From: Clostridia bacterium
GTDB lineage: Bacteria > Bacillota > Clostridia > Oscillospirales > CAG-272
DNA length: 36,775 bases
NCBI GenBank assembly: GCA_017481495.1
Contig: JAFUPC010000022.1
Coordinates: 1 to 36,775, forward strand
Reading direction: 5' to 3'
This document shows positions 16,395 to 24,517 of the stretch, piece by piece (the first letter of the stretch is position 1; the number at the start of each line of letters is the position of its first letter). The position numbers were made by a program, and so were the translations under genes. A model generated the notes under the pieces. It did no database searches. It was not told the origin of the DNA and saw only the letters and a list, made by a program, of their open reading frames with translations.

Positions 16395-16452
16395 GGGGAT
16401 ATTCTGCTCCTCTTTTTGTAAATTCCGGAAAAATCTCACTCCCGGTGATGTC

Positions 16453-16481
16453 ATTATACCACATACGGACACAAAAAACAA
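16453..16481 (-). promoter_or_regulatory. Promoter of the NYN-tmcAL operon
   Basis: Minus-strand TTGTTT (16476-16481), a 17-base spacer and TATAAT (16453-16458). Confidence 0.75.
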
Positions 16482-16563
16482 GAGATAAGTTGTGAATGAT
16501 GAAAAAACACAGAAATTTTTTTGAAGTTTTCGCAAAAAAGTTCTGCACTTTGCGCGCCAGCTC

Positions 16564-16592
16564 TTGCTTTTTTACGCGGAATCTGGTATAAT
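16564..16592 (+). promoter_or_regulatory. pth promoter
   Basis: TTGCTT (16564-16569), a 17-base spacer and TATAAT (16587-16592). Transcription would start near 16600, about 200 bases before pth. Confidence 0.75.
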
Positions 16593-16599
16593 ATTGGTA

Positions 16600-16795
16600 T
16601 CAGAATAACGGCTGACGAGCGGAAGTCCGGAGTTCTCCCGGGAAAAAGGGAGGTATCTTTTCGGATTTCCGCCTGTTCTGTTGCCGATTTACAGAGGATT
16701 AGTTCGATACTCCGTTCTGACCGGGATAATACCGATCAAGTATGCACCGGGTCAAATAGACGGTGACAGGTTATCGAACATATCCGGGTTTGGAG
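16600..16795 (+). promoter_or_regulatory. Structured 5' leader of pth, unrecognised RNA
   Basis: The leader can fold into two large elements. GCGGAAGTCCG (16619-16629) pairs with CGGATTTCCGC (16662-16672) with one G-U pair, and CTCCC/GGGAG is nested inside (16635-16639, 16648-16652). Further on, GTTCGATA (16702-16709) pairs with TATCGAAC (16772-16779). It encloses CCGT/ACGG (16712-16715, 16760-16763) and TGACCGG/CCGGGTCA (16718-16724, 16747-16754). I do not match it to a known riboswitch class. It may be a cis-regulator or a processed small RNA. Confidence 0.55.
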
Positions 16796-16803
16796 AGAAT
16801 ACA

Positions 16804-17436
16804 ATGGCAGATATTTTTGATTTATTCAAGAAAATTGGAAGCGGCGGCGGGAGCGCATCCGGCAGCGTCGCGTGGCTCATCGTGGGACTGGGCAATCCCG
16901 GCGCGGAATATGTCCGCACGCGGCACAACGTCGGGTTCTGTGCCGTGGATGCACTGGCAAAAGAACTCGGTGTGAAGATCGACCGCGCGAAATATCATGC
17001 GCTCATCGCCGAAGCGACGCTTGAGGGACAGCGCGTGCTCCTCATGAAGCCGCAGACCTTTATGAACAATTCCGGTCAGGCGGTGGCGGAAGCGGCGAAT
17101 TTCTACAAGCTCGCGCCCGACCACATTCTGGTCTACTCCGACGACATCTCGCTCGCCCCCGGCCGTCTGCGCGTGCGTGCAAACGGTTCTGCCGGCGGAC
17201 ACAACGGTCTGAAAAGCATCATCGCCTGCACAGGCTCCCAGGATTTTCCCCGCATCAAGATCGGTGTCGGGCAGAAGCCGAACCCGGAATATGACCTTGC
17301 GGACTGGGTACTTGGGAAATTCCCTCCCGCGGACGGTGATGCCGTGGATGCGCGGATGGGAGACCTGATCGCCGGGACAAAGGCGATATTGAAAGGCGAT
17401 TTTGACCTGGCGGCGCGGAGCTGTAATGGGAAGTGA
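16804..17436 (+). CDS. pth: Peptidyl-tRNA hydrolase
   Basis: A 210-residue enzyme that frees tRNA from peptidyl-tRNAs dropped by the ribosome. Core motifs are VGLGNPGAEYVRTRHNVGF with the catalytic His in TRHN, KPQTFMNNSGQAV, VYSDDISL with the catalytic Asp, and GSAGGHNGLKSI. There is an N-terminal extension of about 24 residues before the first strand, rich in Gly/Ser (IGSGGGSASGS), unlike most Pth proteins, which start almost at the strand. GGAGAGA precedes ATG 16804. An upstream in-frame extension exists but lies in the structured leader. mfd follows, the usual neighbour in Firmicutes, here separated by a repeat-filled gap. Confidence 0.95.
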   Translation: MADIFDLFKKIGSGGGSASGSVAWLIVGLGNPGAEYVRTRHNVGFCAVDALAKELGVKIDRAKYHALIAEATLEGQRVLLMKPQTFMNNSGQAVAEAANFYKLAPDHILVYSDDISLAPGRLRVRANGSAGGHNGLKSIIACTGSQDFPRIKIGVGQKPNPEYDLADWVLGKFPPADGDAVDARMGDLIAGTKAILKGDFDLAARSCNGK

Positions 17437-17510
17437 GAAAGATGGCTGGGGAAATGTTTTGGTCGTTGATATGGTGAGGATACGAGCAAAACGGTTTGCA
17501 CAATAAACCT

Positions 17511-17567
17511 TTCCCTCTTGGGAGAAGATGCTGTGCATCTTCTGGGGATGCGCGAAGCGGTGATATG
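17511..17567 (+). repeat. Intergenic hairpin repeat (TCCCTCTTGGGAG / GCGAAGCGGTGAT type)
   Basis: TTCCCTCTTGGGAGA is followed by AGAAGATGC-TGT-GCATCTTCT and then GCGCGAAGCGGTGAT. It resembles the 1893-1925 segment, which lacks the middle hairpin. It lies in the pth-mfd gap beside a second repeat type. Confidence 0.5.
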
Positions 17568-17587
17568 AAAATTACGGAACATTTTAT

Positions 17588-17644
17588 GTGAAGTTTGTCC
17601 TTAGGGGCAAGTGAAGTTGCCGTCTTGTGTGACGGCAGTGAAGA
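17588..17644 (-). repeat. Hairpin/constant-spacer repeat, two units
   Basis: Reads GTGAAGT, hairpin TTGTCC..GGGCAA with one G-U pair, GTGAAGT (17611-17617), hairpin TGCCGTC-TTGTGT-GACGGCA, GTGAAGA. It is the inverted orientation of the array at 22295-22421. It lies right before the mfd ribosome site (GAGGAGAGGG). Confidence 0.65.
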
Positions 17645-17668
17645 GAGAAGAGAGGAGAGGGAAAACAT

Positions 17669-20600
17669 ATGCCAACCACATTCACGCCGCTGTATGACCA
17701 GATGCGCGCGGAAAAGGAATTCGGGGCGATCCTCGAAACATACCGGATGCAGAGACTGGAACGCAATCCGCATCCGATGCTGGTAACGGGGCTGTCCGAG
17801 GGCGCAAAGGATGTCTTTTACGCCGCTGTAACGGCGGAGCTGCGCCGGTTGTCGCCCGAGCGGCCGGTTCTGTGCATTCCGTCGGACGAAAAGGAACTGC
17901 TGAAATTGCAGAATGACCTTTCGGAGGCGGGACTGCGGGTCGTTGTCTACCCTCTGCGGGACTTCATTTTCCACAATGTCACCGCCTCCCGCGAGTACGA
18001 GCATGAGCGGCTGTCCGCGTTGTGTGCGGTGCTCTCAAACAGCTGTGATGCGGTGCTGGCGGTGCCGGATGCGGCATTACAGTACACGATTCCGCGGGAC
18101 ACGCTTGCGGGGCGTACGATGACCGTTTCCTCATCGGAAGAATATGAGCTTGACAATCTTGTAAATGCCCTGACCGCCGCCGGATACGTCCGGTGCGAGC
18201 TTGTGGACGGGGTCGGGGAATTTGCGGTGCGCGGCGGCATTCTTGATGTCTTTCCGGCGCACAGCGACAATCCGGTGCGCATGGAATTTTTCGGCGACGA
18301 GATCGACCAGATGGGGGTCTTTGATGCGCTGACCCAGCGGAAGATCGAGCAGACGGATTCCTGCTTTCTGCCGCCGGCACGGGAAATTTTATTAACCCCG
18401 GAAACAAAAAAGGCACTGCGCACCTTGATTTCCAAACAGCTCTCCCAGTGCAAAACGGAAGCGGGACAGGCGGTGCTCAAAAGTGAGTTGGAAACGCTGG
18501 ATGGCGGGACGGATCCCGGCTTCCTTGACAAATATATATCGTACCTGTACTCCGAAAAGCAGTGTCTGCTCGATTATTTCACGGATGCGGAAACGGGACG
18601 GATCGCCGCGCCCGTGCTGGTGCTCGATTCGCAGAAGATCGGGGAACGGCTGAAATCGTCGGAATGGCATATGCGGCAGGCGATCGCCTCCCTCTTGGAA
18701 GATAACGCGATCATGCCGAAATATGCCGAGTATACGCGCTGGCAGGCGGATTTTGAGTATGCGGTGAAGCGCACACCCGCTCTGTTCTGCGATACATTTT
18801 CGTCGTCTTCGCTTGGAAAGCTGTCGGGAATGTTTGCGTTCCGGTCAAAACAGCTGATCTCCTATGCGGAAAGCTACGAAACGCTGTGTGAGGACGTCCG
18901 CGGGTACATTTCCGGCGGATACCGCCTGCTGTTGCTTGCGGAAAACGAATTCTCCGCAAAAAATCTGCGCGACAGCCTGTACGACGACGGCATCACATCG
19001 CGCCTGTCCGCCGCACACGATTTTCCGCTTTCCGATCTTGTTGCCGGGGTTCCGACGATCGTGTGGGGCGTGGATGCGGTCGGGTATGAACTGCCCGAAA
19101 GCCGCTTTGCGGTGCTGTCCACCTACCCGACACACTCCGCGTATGCCAAAGCTGTTGCCGGGCGGGCAAAGAAGAACAAAAAGAAGAAGTCCGCCGCCGA
19201 GCGTATTCTCTCCTATGCAGACCTTGTGGTCGGAGACTATGTCGTTCACGTCAATCACGGCATCGGGCAGTATATGGGCATTGAGACCATCACCGGCATC
19301 GACGGCATGAACCGCGACTATGTGAAGATCAAGTATGCCGGCGCGGATTCCCTGTTTTTGCCGTGCGAACAGCTTGACATGATTTCCAAATACATCGGCG
19401 CGCGTGGGGAGGACGGTCTTGTCAAGCTGTCGAAAATGGGCGGCACGGAATGGTCGAAGACGAAAGCGCGTGTCAAGGCGGCGGCAAAGAGCATGGCGAA
19501 GGAGCTGATCGCACTCTACGCCGCACGTCTGCGCAAGCCCGGGTATGCGTTTGCCGCGGATGACGAGATGCAAAGGGCGTTTGAATCGGTGTTTCCGTAT
19601 GAAGAAACGGACAGCCAGGTGACCGCCATCGAGGAGATCAAGGCGGATATGCAGAGAGCCGTGCCGATGGACCGGCTTCTGTGCGGCGATGTCGGCTACG
19701 GCAAGACCGAGGTCGCGCTCCGCGCGGCGATGAAAGCGGTGGAATGCGGCAAGCAGGTCGCTATTCTCGTCCCGACGACGATATTGGCACTCCAACACTA
19801 TCAGACCATCCTGACCCGCTTCCGCGGACTGCCCGTTCACACGGAGATTCTGTCTCGTTTCCGCACCCCGAAACAGCAGGAGGAGATCATCCGCCGTCTG
19901 CGGCGCGGGGAGATCGACATCATCGTCGGCACACACCGTCTGGTGTCAAAGGACGTGACGTTCCGCGACCTGGGGCTCGTCATCATCGACGAGGAACAGC
20001 GTTTCGGCGTTGCGGCAAAGGAAAAGCTGAAAACAATCACCGAAAATGTGGACTGTCTGATGCTGTCGGCAACGCCGATCCCGCGCACGCTGAACATGGC
20101 GATGTCCGGCATCCGCGACATGAGTGTGCTGGACGAAGCGCCCGGCGACCGCGTTCCGGTGCAGTCGTATGTACTCGAATACGATGAGCTGATTCTCGGG
20201 GAAGCATTGAAAAAGGAACTGCGGCGCGGCGGACAGATCTTCTGGCTTCACAACCGCGTGGAGGACATCGATGCGTGTGCCGCGCGGGTCGCATCGCTTG
20301 CGCCGGAGGCATCCATCGCCATCGCGCACGGCAAGATGGACAAGGAAGAAATTTCCGACATCTGGCAGAATCTGCTCACCGGAGAAGTGAATATTCTCGT
20401 CAGCACAACCATCATTGAAACGGGCATCGACATCCCCAACGCAAATACCCTTGTCATCGAAAACGCCGACCGGATGGGTCTGTCCCAGCTGCACCAGATC
20501 CGCGGCCGTATCGGACGGTCGTCGCGCCGCGCGTATGCGTATTTCACCTATCCCAAGGGGAAGACGCTGACGGAGATCGCCTCGAAGCGTTTGCAGGCCA

Positions 20601-21463
20601 TCCGCGAATACACGGAATTCGGCTCCGGCTTCAAGATCGCGATGCGCGACCTGGAAATACGCGGTGCCGGAAACATTCTCGGCGCGGAACAGCACGGGCA
20701 TATGGAGAGTGTCGGCTACGACCTCTATATCAAGCTGTTAAACGAAGCCATCCTCGAAGAAAAGGGCGGTACGGTCACAGCCAAAACCGAATCGGTCATC
20801 GACATTTCGCTGGATGCGTACCTACCCGAAAAATATGTCAAGTCCGGCGCACAGCGCATTGACCTCTACAAGAAGATCGCCGCCGTGGAGACCGACGAGG
20901 ACAAAGCGGACATTCTCGACGAGCTGTCCGACCGGTTCGGCGCACCGCCGAAAGCCGCGCAGAATCTGGTTTCCATCGCGTACCTGCGGGCAATGGCATC
21001 CCGTCTCCATATCGCGCGCATCGAGGCAAGACAACAGACGGTACTGTTCTACCCCGCGTATTTTGAGGGTGCGGTGTGGGCAAAGTGCGCATCATATCTG
21101 ACAGCGGACAGTCTTCCGGTAGGTACGTCGGGCGGGTCGCCGGCAAGCGGAACAGACGTAAAATCCGCGGCTCCCACCCCGAAACCCGCCGCCAAACCCG
21201 CCGTTCGTTATGCAACACCCCTTGCGCGCGCCGCCGCAATGGCAAAAGCCGGACAGGCGGCAGGTATCGCCGCGGCTAAAAATACCGTCGGTTCTGCACC
21301 GAATGCCGCTGTTGCCGGGACATTCCCTCAGCCGATCCGACTCACGCTGTCCTCCGGGCAGAAGCCGTGTGTGCAGGCAAAACTGCCGCGCGGCATGGGG
21401 CTGATGGAGGGCATGGAACGTGTCATGCGGGAATATGAACGTGCGGCGGGGGAGGGGATGTGA
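17669..21463 (+). CDS. mfd: Transcription-repair coupling factor
   Basis: A 1264-residue SF2 translocase that removes stalled RNA polymerase and recruits UvrAB. The N-terminal half has the UvrB-like module. The CarD-like polymerase-interacting domain starts near residue 515 (GDYVVHVNHGIGQY). The motor carries GDVGYGKTE (about 671-679), DEEQRFG (about 774), LSATPIPRTLN and the TRG motif with RGAGNILGAEQHGH (about 997). The C-terminal regulatory domain is interrupted by an Ala/Pro-rich insert of about 70 residues (about 1150-1220), which explains the extra length over typical 1150-1180-residue Mfd. GAGGAGAGGG precedes the start. It ends 6 bases from the convergent amidase gene. Confidence 0.97.
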   Translation: MPTTFTPLYDQMRAEKEFGAILETYRMQRLERNPHPMLVTGLSEGAKDVFYAAVTAELRRLSPERPVLCIPSDEKELLKLQNDLSEAGLRVVVYPLRDFIFHNVTASREYEHERLSALCAVLSNSCDAVLAVPDAALQYTIPRDTLAGRTMTVSSSEEYELDNLVNALTAAGYVRCELVDGVGEFAVRGGILDVFPAHSDNPVRMEFFGDEIDQMGVFDALTQRKIEQTDSCFLPPAREILLTPETKKALRTLISKQLSQCKTEAGQAVLKSELETLDGGTDPGFLDKYISYLYSEKQCLLDYFTDAETGRIAAPVLVLDSQKIGERLKSSEWHMRQAIASLLEDNAIMPKYAEYTRWQADFEYAVKRTPALFCDTFSSSSLGKLSGMFAFRSKQLISYAESYETLCEDVRGYISGGYRLLLLAENEFSAKNLRDSLYDDGITSRLSAAHDFPLSDLVAGVPTIVWGVDAVGYELPESRFAVLSTYPTHSAYAKAVAGRAKKNKKKKSAAERILSYADLVVGDYVVHVNHGIGQYMGIETITGIDGMNRDYVKIKYAGADSLFLPCEQLDMISKYIGARGEDGLVKLSKMGGTEWSKTKARVKAAAKSMAKELIALYAARLRKPGYAFAADDEMQRAFESVFPYEETDSQVTAIEEIKADMQRAVPMDRLLCGDVGYGKTEVALRAAMKAVECGKQVAILVPTTILALQHYQTILTRFRGLPVHTEILSRFRTPKQQEEIIRRLRRGEIDIIVGTHRLVSKDVTFRDLGLVIIDEEQRFGVAAKEKLKTITENVDCLMLSATPIPRTLNMAMSGIRDMSVLDEAPGDRVPVQSYVLEYDELILGEALKKELRRGGQIFWLHNRVEDIDACAARVASLAPEASIAIAHGKMDKEEISDIWQNLLTGEVNILVSTTIIETGIDIPNANTLVIENADRMGLSQLHQIRGRIGRSSRRAYAYFTYPKGKTLTEIASKRLQAIREYTEFGSGFKIAMRDLEIRGAGNILGAEQHGHMESVGYDLYIKLLNEAILEEKGGTVTAKTESVIDISLDAYLPEKYVKSGAQRIDLYKKIAAVETDEDKADILDELSDRFGAPPKAAQNLVSIAYLRAMASRLHIARIEARQQTVLFYPAYFEGAVWAKCASYLTADSLPVGTSGGSPASGTDVKSAAPTPKPAAKPAVRYATPLARAAAMAKAGQAAGIAAAKNTVGSAPNAAVAGTFPQPIRLTLSSGQKPCVQAKLPRGMGLMEGMERVMREYERAAGEGM

Positions 21464-21469
21464 ATCTCC

Positions 21470-22198
21470 TCACATATCCCCTGGTGCCAGATCCCCTGTA
21501 CCCCCGGCAGACATTTCCTCCATCTGTGTTTCCGGCATATTTGTGCCCGGCAGAATGTCCGCCGGTCGCGGAGCCGGAGTCTCGTTTTCCATACCGTTTT
21601 CCGTCCCGGGTTCGACTGCCGGATAACACGCCATCGCCGCGGTCTGCTGTGGCGTTGGAAAAATAGACGTTCCGTCCAGCATACCGTCAAAACAGCAGTC
21701 CCCGGCAGGAATGCTGAAACGGACACCCGTGATATGGATGCACCGCGCGGCATCGTAGGTATAGGAAGACAGCGGGCGGTCGAGCGCATCGTTGTTGTGG
21801 GCGCTGACGAGCAGGTCGCCGTTCTGCATTCCGGTCACGATGACCGTATGATACCAGGTACCATCCTGCCGTCCGAGCTGGATGAGGTCGCCGAGCTCTG
21901 CTGATGCGATGTCGGTCTCTACACCGGTCGGGCCGTTGCCCATATTGGATGTCAGAAAATTATATAGATAGATGACCCCCGTCCACGCGGGTGCGTAATC
22001 TCCCGGCGCGCGGAAATACCAGCCGAACGTCGGCGTATCGTTCATGATGCAGCTGCCCGCAAACAGACACTGCGAAATGAAATTCGTGCAGTCCCCGCCG
22101 CACCCGGCGAAATCCTGAAACAGCGGATTGCGGTCCAGAGCCCACTTTTTTGCATACTCCACGGCATGGAGCCGCTGATAAGGTCGTGTGGCGTACAT
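21470..22198 (-). CDS. Amidase_6-type putative cysteine amidase/peptidase
   Basis: A 242-residue protein of the Amidase_6 (PF12671) type, an NlpC/P60-like fold proposed to act on cell-wall peptides. Candidate catalytic residues are C37 in GGDCTNFISQ, H117 in WYHTVIVTG, and H134/N135 in SAHNNDALDRPL. The N-terminal YAKKWALDRNPLF is the family start. No signal peptide is seen, so it is either cytoplasmic, exported by another route or phage/holin dependent. The last 60 residues are Pro/Met-rich and of low complexity (APRPADILPGTNMPETQMEEM). GAGAGGAG lies 9 bases before ATG 22198 and is buried in an inverted repeat. Confidence 0.85.
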   Translation of the reverse strand: MYATRPYQRLHAVEYAKKWALDRNPLFQDFAGCGGDCTNFISQCLFAGSCIMNDTPTFGWYFRAPGDYAPAWTGVIYLYNFLTSNMGNGPTGVETDIASAELGDLIQLGRQDGTWYHTVIVTGMQNGDLLVSAHNNDALDRPLSSYTYDAARCIHITGVRFSIPAGDCCFDGMLDGTSIFPTPQQTAAMACYPAVEPGTENGMENETPAPRPADILPGTNMPETQMEEMSAGGTGDLAPGDM

Positions 22199-22209
22199 GA
22201 AAAAATGCT

Positions 22210-22263
22210 CCTCTCATGATAAAATGATGTCTTTTTTACGGTATCATTTTATGCGGTGAGAGG
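22210..22263 (-). promoter_or_regulatory. Inverted repeat over the amidase ribosome site
   Basis: CCTCTCA (22210-22216) pairs with TGAGAGG (22257-22263), and ATAAAATGAT (22219-22228) with ATCATTTTAT (22243-22252). On the minus-strand mRNA the GAGAGG ribosome site is one arm of this hairpin. If transcription starts upstream, it would hide the site. It could also be a protein operator. Confidence 0.55.
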
Positions 22264-22294
22264 GGCTTTTGTCACTTGCTCTTGTAGCTTTCAC

Positions 22295-22421
22295 TTGCTC
22301 CGAAGGAGCAAACTTCACTGCCCCAAAGGGGCAACTTCACTTGTTCTATAAGAACAAACTTCACTCCGGCGAAGCCGGAACTTCACCGACCTGTTGGGGA
22401 TGTGAAGTTGACCTGCGGTCA
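22295..22421. repeat. Array of five different hairpins with a constant 7-base spacer
   Basis: Hairpins are TTGCTCC-GAA-GGAGCAA, TGCCCC-AAA-GGGGCA, TTGTTCT-ATA-AGAACAA and TCCGGC-GAA-GCCGGA, then TGACC-TGC-GGTCA. Each of the first four is followed by exactly ACTTCAC (22312-22318, 22334-22340, 22358-22364, 22380-22386). The fifth is preceded by the inverse, GTGAAGT (22402-22408). The stems differ in sequence but keep their pairing and 3-base loops. Nothing else is seen in the 251-base gap 22199-22449 apart from the hairpin at 22210-22263. Confidence 0.75.
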
Positions 22422-22449
22422 GTAGATCCCGCGTTATGCGCGGAACTTG

Positions 22450-23439
22450 TCAGTGCCAGGTATGCCAGAGGTGTTCGGCGTTGACGTATTCGTGGTGAAT
22501 ATCGGTAAGTCCGGCATCAGTGACACACAGAACCGTTCCGCCGTTGAGATACGGGCGCCAGTAGGAAGACGGCGTGATTTTCAGGCCGTAGCACAGTGTG
22601 ATGCCGTGATACGGAATGATCCAGTTGTTGATGTGGTCATGCCCTGCGACGATGGCTTTTGCGATGACGGAGTCGGCAAGTGCGGTGTAAACACCGTCGT
22701 CGATACACGGGCAGGCGACACTTTCCAGCTCCACGCCTGTCACCGATTCCCAGCCGGGATTGTGGAACGGCAGGTCGGAGATGCGTTCATATTGGAGATT
22801 CGGCCAGTCGATGTACGCGGGAAATGCCGCGCGTTCGGCTTCCCCGTAAACGTGCGGGGGAATGTGAACAAACAGCGCGGCATCGGTACAGCCGCGGGAT
22901 TTCAAATCGGCGGCATTGGCACGAAACCATGCGATCTGGGCATCGTTCAGCCGTCCCTGCGTGCCGTGTTCTTTGCCGTCGGTACCGATATAGGTACTGC
23001 CCGCGTGCGTATCCATCATGAAAAGTGCGGTGCGGGGAACGCCGTTTTCTTCAATGGCAACGACATAATTGCCGCTTCCGAGCGCGGGGTCGCCTTTTTC
23101 AAAAAGACAGTTCTTGCGGGCAAGAAAATCGTCTGCGAACGCATCAATGTACGCATACCCGAGCTGAACGTCGTGATTGCCCCAGATGGGTGCCCACGGA
23201 ATGCCCGTCGCATCCAGAATGTCAGCGGTCAGCGCGTGTGCCGCATCGTCGCCCGCCCAGGAGATGTCGCCTGTGACGGTGATGAGGTCGGGGGAAACGC
23301 GGTCAAGAAGCTCCGAGAGCGTGTATTCAAAGACACGGCGGTACGGGTGGTTTTCCGCCATTTCGCCCCGGCGGAGATGAATGTCGGTCAGGTTCAGAAT
23401 GCGGAAATCCCTGCCGGGCGTTTTTCTGACAGTCAGCAT
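22450..23439 (-). CDS. Calcineurin-like metallophosphoesterase 1
   Basis: A 329-residue two-metal phosphoesterase (PF00149). Metal motifs are TDIH (about residue 18), TGDISWAG, WGNHD, FVHIPPH and AGHDH, all intact. It has no signal peptide. A natural phosphoester or nucleotide cannot be inferred. It lies 12 bases after the stop codon of a paralogue, with AAAGGAG before the start, so the pair is an operon. Identity with the neighbour is high in the metal motifs and across the KGDPALGSGNYV, DDGV and GHDH segments. It looks like a recent tandem duplication with divergence in the N-terminal and lid regions. Confidence 0.9.
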   Translation of the reverse strand: MLTVRKTPGRDFRILNLTDIHLRRGEMAENHPYRRVFEYTLSELLDRVSPDLITVTGDISWAGDDAAHALTADILDATGIPWAPIWGNHDVQLGYAYIDAFADDFLARKNCLFEKGDPALGSGNYVVAIEENGVPRTALFMMDTHAGSTYIGTDGKEHGTQGRLNDAQIAWFRANAADLKSRGCTDAALFVHIPPHVYGEAERAAFPAYIDWPNLQYERISDLPFHNPGWESVTGVELESVACPCIDDGVYTALADSVIAKAIVAGHDHINNWIIPYHGITLCYGLKITPSSYWRPYLNGGTVLCVTDAGLTDIHHEYVNAEHLWHTWH

Positions 23440-23451
23440 AACAGGACTCCT

Positions 23452-24426
23452 TTACAGCATATCGGAAACATCGACATATTCGTGCTTGGCACCGGTGATG
23501 CCGCCCTCCCCGACGGTCAGAACCGTTCCGCCGTTGAGAATGGGATTCCAGTAACAGCCATTGCCCGCTTTCAGGGAATAGATCAGATTGACGCCCTCAT
23601 AGTTGATCATGAAGTTATTGACGTGGTCGTGACCGACAACGACGTATTTTGTGGAACCGAGTTCCTTGACAACCGGGAACACCCCATCGTCTGCTTCGTA
23701 GCTGCAGATGCCCTCGTACTGGACACCGATGGAATCCTTGTAGCCTTCGTTCCAGACGTCCTCCCCGTCCGCCAATGCGGGGGTGACGGTTTTTCGGTCG
23801 ATGTCTTTTTTGTAGGCGGCATCGGCGGCATACCGGTAGGAGTAGAACGGGATGTGCATGATCATCGCGCTGTCGTGACAGCCGAGCGCATCAAGGGCGG
23901 TGATCTGTTCCCGGTACCAGACCATCTGCTCCGGCCAGAGCTTTGCCCAGACGGTCTGTTCTTCGCCCGCTTCGTTTGTGTAGGGTGCGCGGTCGTGAGA
24001 GTCCATCATGATGAGCGCGGAGACGATGCGCCCGTCCTCTTCAATGCCGATGACATAATTGCCGTTGCCGAGCGCGGGGTCGCCTTTTTCATAGACACAC
24101 AGCGGATGGGACAGATACCGGTCGGCGACCGCATCCATGTTTTCCGCCCCGCCCTGATTGTCGTGATTACCCCAGACCGGCGCCCACGGAATGCCGAATC
24201 CGTCCAGAAAGTCCGCCAGACAGTCGTAAGCCGCATCGTTTCCTGCCCACGACAGGTCGCCCGACACCGTGATGAGATCCGGATGCACCCGCTCTACAAG
24301 CGCATTCACCGTTCGGATGAGAAACCGGCAGTTGTGTCCCTCCGCCCATTCGCTGTCGCCCAGCTGCGGGTCGGATAAGTTCAGGATCCTGAAATCTTTT
24401 CCTTTTGTCTTTTTTAGTGTCAGCAT
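23452..24426 (-). CDS. Calcineurin-like metallophosphoesterase 2 (DxQ variant)
   Basis: A 324-residue paralogue of the next gene downstream. Motifs are SDPQ in place of the usual DxH, SGDLSWAG, WGNHDNQG, MIMHIPF and VGHDH. The Gln at the first metal site is found in some related families (CPPED1-like), so it is a variant rather than certain inactivity. It may change metal preference. The start ATG 24426 is placed by AAAGGAAAT upstream and by alignment with the paralogue (both begin MLT). A longer frame would cross the terminator at 24461-24507. The substrate is unknown. Confidence 0.88.
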   Translation of the reverse strand: MLTLKKTKGKDFRILNLSDPQLGDSEWAEGHNCRFLIRTVNALVERVHPDLITVSGDLSWAGNDAAYDCLADFLDGFGIPWAPVWGNHDNQGGAENMDAVADRYLSHPLCVYEKGDPALGNGNYVIGIEEDGRIVSALIMMDSHDRAPYTNEAGEEQTVWAKLWPEQMVWYREQITALDALGCHDSAMIMHIPFYSYRYAADAAYKKDIDRKTVTPALADGEDVWNEGYKDSIGVQYEGICSYEADDGVFPVVKELGSTKYVVVGHDHVNNFMINYEGVNLIYSLKAGNGCYWNPILNGGTVLTVGEGGITGAKHEYVDVSDML

Positions 24427-24460
24427 GATCTGTATTTCCTTTTCGTATAATATTTCCGAT

Positions 24461-24507
24461 AAAACAAAAAAGGATGGCCGTGCAGCGCAGCCGCGGGACA
24501 TCCCTTT
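24461..24507 (-). terminator. Terminator after the zinc-ribbon protein gene
   Basis: On the minus strand AAAGGGATG pairs with CATCCTTT around a GC-rich inner part, followed by TTTTTTG. It lies just after the stop codon of the 24518 gene. Confidence 0.7.
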
Positions 24508-24517
24508 CCGGTTGTGA

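Noticed and set aside
16395..16535. Longer N-terminus for the NYN protein starting at 16535
   Set aside because: It would run through the TATAAT promoter at 16453-16458, and a good ribosome site serves the ATG at 16394.
16690..16712. tRNA gene from the AGTTCGATAC segment
   Set aside because: No cloverleaf with acceptor and anticodon arms can be drawn around it; the bases fit the pth leader fold better.
22295..22421. CRISPR array
   Set aside because: The constant part is only 7 bases and the variable parts are self-complementary, so it is not a repeat-spacer array. No cas genes are present.
22447..24378. 643-codon plus-strand open frame opposite the phosphoesterases
   Set aside because: It is antisense to two genes with clear metal motifs. 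The long frame is a by-product of GC-rich codon bias.
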